From positions 536,542 through 600,541 of the forward strand of contig MU008194.1 of NCBI GenBank assembly GCA_010909165.1: a stretch of DNA of 64,000 bases, in the 5' to 3' direction. The notes below the pieces were generated by a model that saw only the letters and a list, made by a program, of their open reading frames with translations, did not search any database and was not told the DNA's origin. Both the position numbers and the translations under genes were made by a program. The stretch is from Anthoceros angustus. Lineage: Eukaryota; Streptophyta; Anthocerotopsida; Anthocerotales; Anthocerotaceae. Of this stretch, positions 32,761 through 43,800 are shown in pieces (within the stretch, counting starts at the first letter, position 1; each line of letters opens with the position of its first letter).

Positions 32761-33104
32761 CTCTACTCCCTGCGCTTTCCACCAAATTCCTGTTGGCTTC
32801 CCCAAGCTCACTTCGCTCTCCGTCTTTCTCATGGCCGTCGTCGAGCGTCTCAGACCCAGGCTGCCACCGCGCCCCAGGAGCCACCGGCCGCCTCCTTGGA
32901 ACGAGACGTCTCCGCATTCAGATGAATCCGAGCCAGATCCATCCTCGGCTCGCTCCTCCACTTCCTGTTGCCCCACCTGGCATCCCCCTCACACGCTGGA
33001 CAAGTCAGCCCTAGACTTACACGTCACCCTCCCTTGTGGATATTAGGCAACCCACAATTTTCTCACCTGTGTAATATTATGTATTGCTCATAATTCAAAC
33101 ATAT

Positions 33105-34600
33105 TTCAAACATGTAAAAAATTAATAAAACTGATGAAAAAACTTTAAACCTCTCAAACTATTTACAGTAAGATATGGTGAAGGAACTTGATCAATTTTT
33201 CTTCTAATTCTCAGATTAATGATAATTTTCATAGTAGATATAATTTTCTACAAAGTATTGTGAATCTTAATAAACATGGGTTGTTAGCATATTCCATGAA
33301 AGGTATTTCGTTACATGTCTTAAAAAACGTGGGTTATTCTTATAACTCTACTCAAAGCGTTTTGTTCGTGTATAAGATATATTGCATAGAATTGATTGTT
33401 ATATTGTTTCTTCATAAGTTGTTGCACTTTCCTACCTGAATATCTTTTATAGAATGACTAAAATATTAGACATCTTCCTTGGGAACTAGAAAATGCTCTA
33501 AGATTCTCAAGTACTTCATAAAGCGTTTTGTTTCACTATTAAGAGAATATCCCGAAGATTGAAAGTTTGTATGTCCTAGAAAAACATTCATTATAAGTTC
33601 ATTATGCATTTCTTTGATGTTACATTATTGTACATCACAAGCTTTTTTTCCTTCACTTCTATGTTCATTATCTCAAAAAATTTAATATATACTTCATACT
33701 TCAAACACTTAGTTGTTCTATCTTGTTCTCATGTACGTGGATTTTATCCAAACAATGGATATATAACCCGGATGTTTCACTAGTTTTGATCAAACTTGCA
33801 TCTTGATGTAACAAGCGAATGAGGTCTACAAATCAAAATATTCAAATATGTAAAAAATTAATAAAACTGATGAAAAAACTTTAAACCTCTCAAACTATTT
33901 ACAGTAAGATATGGTGAAGGAACTTGATCAATTTTTCTTCTAATTCTCAGATTAATGATAATTTTCATAGTAGATATAATTTTCTACAAAGTATTGTGAA
34001 TCTTAATAAACATGGGTTGTTAGCATATTCCATGAAAGGTATTTCGTTACATGTCTTAAAAAACGTGGGTTATTCTTATAACTCTACTCAAAGCGTTTTG
34101 TTCGTGTATAAGATATATTGCATAGAATTCGATTGTTATATTGTTTCTTCATAAGTTGTTGCACTTTCCTACTGAATATCTTTTATAGAATGACTAAAAT
34201 ATTAGACATCTTCCTTGGGAACTAGAAAATGCTCTAAGATTCTCAAGTACTTCATAAAGCGTTTTGTTTCACTATTAAGAGAATATCCTGAAGATTGTGA
34301 AAGTTTGTATGTCCTAGAGAAAAACATTCATTATAAGTTCATTGGGCGTTGCATTTCTTTGATGTTACATTATTGTACATCACAAGCTTTTTTTCCTTCA
34401 CTTCTATGTTCATTATCTCAAAAAATTTAATATATACTTCATACTTCAAACACTTAGTTGTTCTATCTTGTTCTCATGTACGTGGATTTTATCCAAACAA
34501 TGGATATATAACCCGGATGTTTCACTAGTTTTGATCAAACTTGCATCTTGATGTAACAAGCGAATGAGGTCTACAAATCAAAATATTCAAATATGTAAAT
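33105..34600. repeat. AT-rich tandem duplication, 736/744-bp units
   Basis: TTCAAA(C/T)ATGTAAAAAATTAA occurs at 33105 and 33841, and a third partial start (TTCAAATATGTAAAT) at 34585. Units 33105-33840 and 33841-34584 are nearly identical apart from small indels (for example TGCATTTC versus GGGCGTTGCATTTC). Each unit carries the same ORF beginning MINFSSNSQINDNFHS (33188-33439 and 33924-34154), truncated in copy 2 by an inserted base. The DNA is much more AT-rich than flanking regions. Confidence 0.9.
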
Positions 34601-34636
34601 CCCAAAAATGAATCTCCATATATGTAAATCCGAAAG

Positions 34637-35104
34637 ATGGTGTTTGCAGAGGAAATTCAAAGTCCATGCATGTTTTTAAGTGTTTTGATTTTAAGTATGT
34701 CCTCATGTTCTTGCATACAACCACCAAATACAGCCTACATTGAACATTTGTGTGGTGAAATGCTTTATCTTCCTGGTGATTTAATGTTACAACAAATCAT
34801 TATACATCTTGTAAAGAGTGTTGTAGCAGATTCATTTGAAGCATTTCCCAATAAACTTCCGGTCTTCATAGCGTATAAAACTCCATATCAAATGCGAGCA
34901 ATAGGTACATGTTTTACTACAGTGCAAAGCCGAGAACAATGTCATATGTGTCTTGTCCACGTTGCTGGGGAACTTTTAATTAATAGATGTCCTAGTAGAC
35001 AAAGTGCTCGATATACTGTGGTAGATTGTACTATAGAATATAGTCCAGATTTACCATTCCCTGACACTTGTTCTGCTGTATTCAATGAAGGCCTAAATCG
35101 TTAA
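34637..35104 (+). CDS. Orphan 155-residue ORF in AT-rich DNA
   Basis: The ORF from ATG 34637 to TAA 35104 reads like protein: MVFAEEIQSPCMFLSVL, LSMSSCSCIQPPNTAYIEHL, FEAFPNKLPVFIAYKTPY, and a Cys-containing C-terminal part (REQCHMCLVHVAGELLI). A hydrophobic N-terminal stretch may be a signal or membrane segment. Codons are AT-rich, unlike the kinase gene or the LRR pseudogene. It follows directly after the AT-rich tandem block and may share its origin. I do not recognise a family. It could be a host orphan gene, a piece of a DNA transposon, or DNA acquired from an AT-rich donor. Confidence 0.4.
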   Translation: MVFAEEIQSPCMFLSVLILSMSSCSCIQPPNTAYIEHLCGEMLYLPGDLMLQQIIIHLVKSVVADSFEAFPNKLPVFIAYKTPYQMRAIGTCFTTVQSREQCHMCLVHVAGELLINRCPSRQSARYTVVDCTIEYSPDLPFPDTCSAVFNEGLNR

Positions 35105-35681
35105 TATATTAAGTAACAATTTTTGAGATAATATTGAACGTATCTGTGAACTTTCATAACAAAGAATGAAAAAAATCTTTATTATAATCCATAAAGCTAC
35201 TTTACGGATTGAGGTATTAAGGAAAAAAATACCGAATAAGAAGTATAAATATATGAGCTTGAAAACCAGAGAGCCAAATTAAAGGTAATCCAATAACACT
35301 TATGTAGGATCAAACAACCCCGAATAACAGAGGAGGGAGGGCTGATGAACCCCTATTGAAAGAAAAAGATACAAGAGTTTTATTACAAAAACGTAATATA
35401 CTTAAAAATACAAAAACCAATGTTTTATTCGGATTAACCTGGTTATGAGTATGGACGCCGTTCACCATAAAAACACCATAGTCAGGAAACAAAATTTGAA
35501 GCATTTTTAACACACAGCGTAACAAGGGAATACAGTTTTTTCTCAATTTGGCTTTGTGATCCCATGTAAAGGACACAATTTACACAACGCTGTTTGCTCT
35601 TATCCTTCTCGTCACCGGACGAATTGTGGCCCTACTTACTTTGGGCTCACCTTTGTTCTTCCTTTCTTCGGCACCGCAGGC
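35105..35681. other. AT-rich spacer
   Basis: Continues the AT-rich composition to about 35550. The plus-strand frame near 35556-35680 leads into the duplicated block. No gene is recognised. Confidence 0.35.
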
Positions 35682-38600
35682 ATCTTGGACTCGAAGAAGA
35701 GAGGTGTGAACATTGCTGAGTTTGCTTACAATGTGTGTCCAGCCTTAGCGACAAACAGTCCGGGCACTACCCGCTGCATGTTTCGATTGTCATAGATCAC
35801 GGCACAGTGGCTGGCTTTGTCCTCTTGCCAATTCTCCTCTTGCCAAAGACACTCTTCATCCCCACTGTCACCAGCCTGCCACCCCAATGGCGTAACCATA
35901 ATTCCCGCATGTAAAGGAATTAAAGTGCACGCTGCAACAAAACTTCACCCTGAGTAGTGGCGCCTGGTTGCCATACATGCGAGCTCTGCTGGTGACGACA
36001 TCGTAGTACTTTCTTTCGATGCTCTTCTCCAGTGAACTCCAATGAGCCACAGATGAAGCAATAAGCCCCGGGATCTCTAATTGCCTGCCGCATTTTCAAG
36101 CCTGGCAAATCTGCCTAAAACCCTTGACCAAAACGAGCACTGGCTGTACTGAATGTGTTTTAGCCAACGAGGGAGCAGCCCTCGAAGAAGCAAGGAAAGG
36201 ATGAATATACAGGCTGGGGTCCACTTCCTGTTGCTTGGAAGCGCCTCGTCAAGCCATCCGCTTGGGAAGGGTTTCGCAGCTTTGACAATGCACAAGGTTC
36301 GAGAACCGACGTGTGTGAGAAGCCAACGCGCCAATTTGCTGTCCTGATGAGGGACCGAGTCTGCCACGGCATGCTGTTCTATCACTATGCCGGCAATGCT
36401 GCCAAGTGCCAAACAAGTAGCGACGGACCCGGTTACCGTCAAGAGAAGCTCGTTTTCTAATAGCCCCTTTCCGGCAGTGTGAAGGAGGTTCGCGCTTTTC
36501 ATTTCCCAATCCCCTTCCCTGTGCGTGACAAGAGTGCGGAACCCGACGCGGCGAGCGAATCAGGCAGACGGGATGCGGCCTTCTACGGCGTGCCGCGCGC
36601 AGGACCAATCCCCGCTGGCCGGACTCTGCGCGCGCAAACATTGCTTCGGAGATCTGTGACTCGGATCGGTTGCGGAGTCGGGCGCCAGCGGCCAGCAACA
36701 TCTGCCATCTGGTTTGCGCTAGGACGTCGACTGCCCTACCTTTTGCACATGCCAAGTGTTTGCTGCACCATGTGAGCTGTGTTTCCGCTGCAGGAAAGCT
36801 GGCCGCCATCAGATGTGACTTGCATCGGGAACCTGCTCGGCAGGCACACCATGAGCCCCACTGGTGCTGCCCGCGGGGGTACGCGCTTGATGGGGTAACG
36901 CTTTCTTTAGTACTGCTGCTGTTGGACTGTTGCGGGATGAAACCCGGGCAGGTACGCCTCCACTCCTGTTCGGCATCTTGGTGATACACACCACAGTCTA
37001 CTGCAGGTGTGAACATCCTACCGTGCATTCGCGAGAAACAGTCTACTGCAGTTTGCAGGCTCTTTCCAGTAACCTAGTCTTTGCAGCATTTGGATTCCGA
37101 ACGTCTTTCCACAGTGTCCTTCCGGCGCTGTTGCTCATGTTTTCTGCACATCCACTGGAGTCTGGCCGGTGGCACGGAAAGTATCTTGGACTCGAAGAAG
37201 AGAGGTGTGAACATTGCTGAGTTTGCTTACAATGTGTGTCCAGCCTTAGCGACAAACAGTCCGGGCACTACCCGCTGCATGTTTCGATTGTCATAGATCA
37301 CGGCACAGTGGCTGGCTTTGTCCTCTTGCCAATTCTCCTCTTGCCAAAGACACTCTTCATCCCCACTGTCACCAGCCTGCCACCCCAATGGCGTAACCAT
37401 AATTCCCGCATGTAAAGGAATTAAAGTGCACGCTGCAACAAAACTTCACCCTGAGTAGTGGCGCCTGGTTGCCATACATGCGAGCTCTGCTGGTGACGAC
37501 ATCGTAGTACTTTCTTTCGATGCTCTTCTCCAGTGAACTCCAATGAGCCACAGATGAAGCAATAAGCCCCGGGATCTCTAATTGCCTGCCGCATTTTCAA
37601 GCCTGGCAAATCTGCCTAAAACCCTTGACCAAAAACGAGCACTGGCTGTACCGAATGTGTTTCTTGAAGCCAACGAGGGAGCAGCCCTCGAAGAAGCAAG
37701 GAAAGGATGAATATACAGGCTGGGGTCCACTTCCTGTTGCTTGGAAGCGCCTCGTCAAGCCATCCGCTTGGGAAGGGTTTCGCAGCTTTGACAATGCACA
37801 AGGTTCGAGAACCGACGTGTGTGAGAAGCCAACGCGCCAATTTGCTGTCCTGATGAGGGACCGAGTCTGCCACGGCATGCTGTTCTATCACTATGCCGGC
37901 AATGCTGCCAAGTGCCAAACAAGTAGCGACGGACCCGGTTACCGTCAAGAGAAGCTCGTTTTCTAATAGCCCCTTTCCGGCAGTGTGAAGGAGGTTCGCG
38001 CTTTTCATTTCCCAATCCCCTCCCCTGTGCGTGACAAGAGTGCGGAACCCGACGCGGCGAGCGAATCAGGCAGACGGGATGCGGCCTTCTACGGCGTGCC
38101 GCGCGCGCGGACCAATCCCCGCTGGCCGGACTCTGCGCGCGCAAACATTGCTTCGGAGATCTGTGACTCGGATCGGTTGCGGAGTCGGGCGCCAGCGGGC
38201 CAGCAACATCTGCCATCTGGTTTGCGCTAGGGACGTCGACTGCCCTACCTTTTGCACATGCCAAGTGTTTGCTGCACCATGTGAGCTGTGTTTCCGCTGC
38301 AGGAAAGCTGGCCGCCATCAGATGTGACTTGCATCGGGAACCTGCTCGGCAGGCACACCATGAGCCCCACTGGTGCTGCCCGCGGGGGTACGCGCTTGAT
38401 GGGGTAACGCTTTCTTTAGTACTGCTGCTGTTGGACTGTTGCGGGATGAAACCCGGGCAGGTACGCCTCCACTCCTGTTCGGCATCTTGGTGATACACAC
38501 CACAGTCTACTGCAGGTGTGAACATCCTACCGTGCATTCGCGAGAAACAGTCTACTGCAGTTTGCAGGCTCTTTCCAGTAACCTAGTCTTTGCAGCATTT

Positions 38601-38692
38601 GGATTCCGAACGTCTTTCCACAGTGTCCTTCCGGCGCTGTTGCTCATGTTTTCTGCACATCCACTGGAGTCTGGCCGGTGGCACGGAAAGTA
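35682..38692. repeat. Two-copy tandem duplication, 1.5-kb unit
   Basis: ATCTTGGACTCGAAGAAGAG occurs at 35682 and 37183. Copy 1 is 35682-37182 (1,501 bp) and copy 2 is 37183-38692 (about 1,510 bp). Identity is very high; I see only a handful of single-base and short indels (for example GTTTTAGCC versus GTTTCTTGAAGCC near 36160 and 37660). The left end of each copy encodes a short gypsy-integrase-like piece. The remainder has long minus-strand ORFs (about 260 codons) whose content has no recognisable domain. Confidence 0.93.
35690..35900 (+). pseudogene. Gypsy integrase fragment (also at 37191-37400)
   Basis: The plus strand reads RGVNIAEFAYNVCPALATNS, resembling the EFAYN......AT..SPF segment near the end of the integrase core. 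After a frame change it reads VLLPILLLPKTLFIPTVTSL and LPPQWR. The fragment opens each copy of the 1.5-kb duplication and has no protein-coding context left. Confidence 0.4.
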
Positions 38693-40300
38693 CACATGTA
38701 CCAGCTCATCACCCGATGTGAAACGCTGGTTGTGGGTTGTGATTGGCAGCGTACCACCATGGTCCAGAAGAGCATATCTTGTCGAATTCATCCGATGGCT
38801 CTTGCGTTTCACATCCTGGTCCCACTGCTAGGGGGTACATCACCTGGACAGGGCCTCGCTTCAGCGCATGCTCTGGCATCCATTTGAGGGAAGTAACGAC
38901 AAAGGTATCGGCTGACACTGAAACCCTAGCCAAGGTGAAACCCTAGCGAAAGGTAAAACCTGGCTTATGTTTCATCAATGTGATGGGATGCTCTTGAAAG
39001 TTTGCAAGGAAGGCAGACCTGAGGAAAATAGCCATTCCTGGGAACGTGCGCTCGTTGCTTGACCCTTCCCGCCTTTCCCCCTTCCACCCCTTCCCCCTTA
39101 TTATATCATCGCTGTCGCAGGTCCCATCCAATTTCTCTTGATCACCAGTGAGCCCTAGACGAAGAACCATGTACAGTACCAACGCTCCCTCAGCGCGGCC
39201 TGGGCATCTTTCTGTAGAGTCACGTCAGAGAAGATGGTGCCAGCCTGATGGGGTACTCCTGGCGCAAGACTCTGGTGTCCCCAATGTGAACTTTGTAAGT
39301 TGTGGGCCTGGAGGCTGGGCTGTGTTCCGCCGTAGACATGGCTGTCATGGAGGGTGACGCAAACACGGTAACGCTGATCAAAGCTTGGGTGGGGCCTGCC
39401 AGGTGAAACCCTCACAACTGATCACTTCATTGCATATGGTGTGGGTATTAGCTGTCATTCTCACCTACCAGTAGCCAAGTCATAATTCGCATTCTAATCA
39501 CTTGTGACAAACTCGACTGTACAGGACTTATTGCTCCACTCATAGCCGTTCGGGGTTTGCACCAAGATGTGCTTGGAACGAATTGGTGGGGGCCCGTTTT
39601 TTCTGTCTCGTAGAATGCCAGTCTTGCGTCTAGCAGATTGTTTATGATTTATGTCCCTGGGTCATCTCATGTGTATGTTTCAGATGTATATAGGTACCGA
39701 GTTCGCAATAACGAAGTCTGCATTGGCGGACTCTGGGGGGAATTTTTGTAGGTGAATACCTAAAGACTTTTGTGGGGAAAAGAAAGTGCATCGGGAAAGG
39801 CAACACCGCCACCCATGTACTGTCTGTTGAGATGAAGCCTGCTTCCTCGTACAACTTGACAGTTGGGATCGTTGGCCGATGCGTCATCTCCGCACGCCCC
39901 GCTTCAACGGCCAAGATTAGGCAGCGCCCATCCCGGTGTTGGGCCCCGGCCACCGGTGCTGGCCGGTGTGAAGAGAGCGCCGGTCCGAAACGCGCGCGCC
40001 AAGCACGAGCGCTAACTTGCGCCGGCTCCGCATTCCGGTTTCCCGTGACGCGGTGCCGCTAAAAAAAGATGGCAGGCCCGCCCGGGCGATTCGCCAGCTG
40101 GTTTCGCCCGCGGCGCAAATTCGACACATTGGCTGGCTGTCCCCGGCTCTTCGTTCTTTGACTGACCTCGGCCGCCTGCGTTGCTGACCGACTTTGCCTT
40201 CGCTCCGCTTGCCGGAGCCGCTCCAATTCGACCTCGGAGCGTGACGACGCGCTGAGCTTGATTCTTCAGATCTCTGATTTGCGGACTGCCGGGAGCTGAG
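38693..40300. other. Intergenic DNA upstream of the receptor kinase gene
   Basis: No gene is recognised. Short ORFs near 38439-38831, 39148-39415 and 39642-40062 lack domains. GC content rises from about 39.9 kb toward the kinase gene, which fits a promoter-proximal region. I find no convincing TATA box. Confidence 0.35.
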
Positions 40301-40442
40301 AAGCGGAAGTTAGGTCTGTCAGATCTGGAAGGTTGAGCTCCCGCCGCTGCCGCCTCTGCTGCTCCTGAAGCAGGCAAGGAAGGGAGGAAGGAAGAAAGAA
40401 AGGGCTGCATTGCCGCTGCCGGGTGCTGAGCTTGGGAGGACG

Positions 40443-40807
40443 ATGCAGGTTGAGCTCGGAAGCAGAGGCTTCCTCGAGCTGGCTTGCTGAGGAGGCCGTA
40501 CTGCTGTTGTTTTCTCTGCACATGAAGGAGGACTTAGAGGAAGAGCCGTCTTCGGAGCTGCAGGTGCGATGGCGGGCTGCGGGGTATGGAGCTGAACATG
40601 AACGTTTTGGGTGATTGGTTTGCCGCCGTAGGGGGCCTCAGGTCCGTAGCAGGTACAGCGGATCCGGCTTCGGAAGGAGGGCAGCAGGATTTTGGGTCGG
40701 GAGGATGCGGTGAGGGAATAGTGTTTGCCGCCGCACGGGAAGGGGACAGATTGATGCGGGAGGGAGATATTTTGGAAGGGTTTCTAGCTTCGAAAGGAAG
40801 CTGGTAG
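40443..40807 (+). promoter_or_regulatory. Probable 5' leader with upstream ORFs of the receptor kinase gene
   Basis: Several ATGs precede the main start at 40885. One at 40443 opens a short 15-codon ORF. One near 40586 opens a 73-codon ORF ending at 40807 (MELNMNVLGDWFAAVGGL..). If transcription starts upstream of these, they would act as upstream ORFs. The transcription start is unknown, so this is inference. Confidence 0.3.
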
Positions 40808-40884
40808 ACTGGTCTTGCAGATCTGGTCTCGGTATTGTAGAGTAGGCAGGGAGCGGTCGTGCTGGGAGGAAGAGAAGGGAGGCG

Positions 40885-43800
40885 ATGGCCTGCCGGTGGC
40901 CTCTGTTCCCTGTCCTGATAGTTTGCCTGCTGGCTATCAGTCAAGGCCTTTCTGCTGTGAGCGGTACGGACTATGTTTTGGTGGGGAAAGACGCATGGCG
41001 AGTGCCTCAGAGTCGGTATCACTTCAGGAACTGGGCCAGCAGCATCATCTTCTATCCCGGTGACTCGATCAGTAAGTTTCAGCTGAGCTTTGATCTGCTT
41101 GGCTTTTTTCAATGTTTTGGCGGGAAGGGGGTTGGTGCTTTGCTTTGTTGTGCGCTGTCTCAGATCTGCATTGCTCGCTTTGCAGCCTTTGTCTACGATG
41201 GGCGTGTTGACTGCGTTCAGGAAGTGGACGAGGCCGGGTTCACTGCTTGCGGATCGAATAACCCGCTCAGTACAGATGCCACGGGCGCAACCAGAGTGGA
41301 TTTGGTGGAGCCTGGTAATTATGTATGCTTGGATGTGGAGACTGGCTGCATTTGTTGGGGATGGCTTTTGTGAGGTGACATTGCGTTGTCTTCTTTTGCA
41401 GGGAAGAGATACTTCATAACAGGCAACTTCGCCAACTGCAGAGCGGGCCTTCAGCTGTCGGTCCATGTGAATTCAAGCGCGCACATGGGAGGCAGATATA
41501 CATTTGCAGAGGGGGGTGCTCCTTCTGCTAGTCCTGCTGTTGCCCCACCTGTTGCTTCACCTCCTTCAAAGGATAATGCGACGCCTCCTGTGAAACCTAC
41601 AGCCAGTGTTCCTCCTCCTGACACAGCTCCTCCAACTACTCCCCCGACTACTCCTCCAACTACTCCCCGTCTGCTCCTCCAGCTCCACCACCATCTGCAC
41701 CCCCAGCTCCCCAGCTGTACCCCCATCTCCACCCCCAGCAACTCCTCCATCTCCACCCCCAACATCTCCTCCATCTCCTCCCCAGCTTCTCCTCCATCAC
41801 CACCTCCAGCTTCTCCGCCGTCACCACCTCCAGCCTCTCCTCCGTCACCACCTCCAGCTTCTCCTCCGGCACCACCTCCAGCCTCCCCTCCGTCACCACC
41901 TCCAGCCTCCCCTCCATCACCACCTCCAGCTGCTCCTCCGTCACCCCCACCTGCTGCTCCACCCCTAGCACCCCCGCCGTCGGTTCCACCGACTGCTCCT
42001 CCACTTACTCCACCGTCTCCACCTCCACCTGCACAACGGTCGCCACCCCCATCTGTACCACCTGCTCCACTATCTGCACCTCCGCCCGCAGCTCCACCTC
42101 CTGTCCCACCTGCTACCAGCCCTCCTTCCCCACCACCCAACGGAACTCCACCACCTGTGTCCACCATTCCTCCTTCCCCGCCTCCCTCAGTCCCGCCTGC
42201 AATTCCTCCTCAGGCCTCGCCACCCCCTGCTCCTTTAGCGTCTCCTCCCTCTGCTCCTCCTCTATTATCCCCCCCTGCTCCTCCGCCTGCCTCACCACCA
42301 CCCGTACCTCTGGCTACTGCACCTCCACCTGTAGCTACTCCTCCACCTCCCGAGACCGCTGCTCCTCCACCTCCCTCAACTCTTGCACCTCCCCCACCTA
42401 GGACCTCATCCAGGTCTCCACCTCCTCCTGCATCTCCAGCAGGCACTGGTTCACCTCCCCCCTCTGCCCCTTCCGCTTCCAATAACACGGCCGTCATTGC
42501 TGGTAAGCCCTTTTGTTGCAATGGGAAGACGTGGAGTTCCTTGGGCCGTGCTTTTCAGCTGGTGTTTGTGTCTGCTTTCTTCAAGCAACTGATCATACCG
42601 TGCTCTTTGTTGTGAGCAGGCGTGGTTGTAGGAGTGATACTTTTGGCCGGAGTTATTCTTGCCGTTGTGATGTGCTGCTATTGTCGGAGACCTACAGAGA
42701 AGTCATCGAATGACTTGATTTATCCCCCTCGTCCACCGCCCGGTCAGGACTTCGCATCATCAGGAGTTTACAGTGACGCCCAGAAGTATCCGAGTCTGAA
42801 ACCAGGGAGCACAGGCTCCTCGGGTTACTCTGGGGATCCTGATATTGGTCCACCGCCTGCTGGGGGTACACATTACATTCAAAAGGAGGGCGCCTTGTTG
42901 TTTACTCTTCAGGACCTACAGCGAGCAACTCGGAACTTTGCGAGGGATTTGGAACTTGGAAGTGGAGGATTCGGGACAGTGTACAAGGGATACTTAGATG
43001 ATGGCACTGTGGTGGCCATCAAGCGGGCCAAACCAGGTGGCACGAAGCACGATACTGCTCAGTTTGGCAACGAGGTGACCATTTTATCCAAGCTAAATCA
43101 CAGGAATCTGGTCAAGTTGATCGGGTACTGTGTCGAGACAGAAGTTCCGCTACTGGTGTACGAGTACGTCTCTAATGGAACCCTTTCCGATCATCTCATG
43201 GGCGACCGCAGCACCTCAAACCTCCTAGGTACTACCTGCCTTTTCCATTTTCCTGTTGGTACACTTATATCGTCTGGCGTCTGTGGAGCCGAGCTGCTTG
43301 GCTAAGACTGTGTCTCAATCGGTGTGCAGACTGGAACAGACGTCTTCAAATTGCTATAGAGACTGCGGAGGCTCTGAAATACTTGCACTTCTCTGCATCG
43401 CCTCCAATTTTCCACAGAGATGTGAAGTCAGCTAATATTCTTTTGGACGATAACTTCAGTGCAAAGGTCGCAGATTTTGGCCTCTCCAAGCTAGTGCCCA
43501 TGGACCAAACTCACGTGTCCACAGTTGTCAAAGGTACTTGCTTCTTATTTTCTGCAAGCTGAACTGTGACAGTCATGTGTCTTGGGTGCTAAAGGTGGAC
43601 ATGTCTGGGATGTGACTGTAGGAACGCCTGGCTACTTGGATCCAGAGTACTATCATAACTTCCAGCTCACAGACAAAACAGATGTGTACAGCTACGGAGT
43701 TGTCCTCCTCGAGCTGTTGACGTCTCAGAAGCCCGTTGATCTTTCTAGGAATCCCCGGGAGGCAAATCTGGCTGTGAGGTCGATCCCGTTGATCAAGCGG

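Noticed and set aside
31934-32917. 327-codon minus-strand ORF
   Set aside because: Antisense to the LRR pseudogene in GC-rich DNA. No domain, and the LRR pattern is clearly on the plus strand.
37755-38537. 260-codon minus-strand ORF, repeated at 36249-37028
   Set aside because: Present in both duplicated copies but with a frame change between them and no domain. Probably chance openness in the duplicated block.
40012-40521. Divergent 169-codon minus-strand ORF upstream of the kinase gene
   Set aside because: Low-complexity Ala/Ser/Arg composition in GC-rich promoter DNA; no domain and no sign of splicing or codon bias.
41451-42167. 238-codon minus-strand ORF rich in Gly ([11 protein letters not shown] type)
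   Set aside because: It is the reverse of the proline-rich stalk repeats. The sense strand has spliced, domain-supported coding there.
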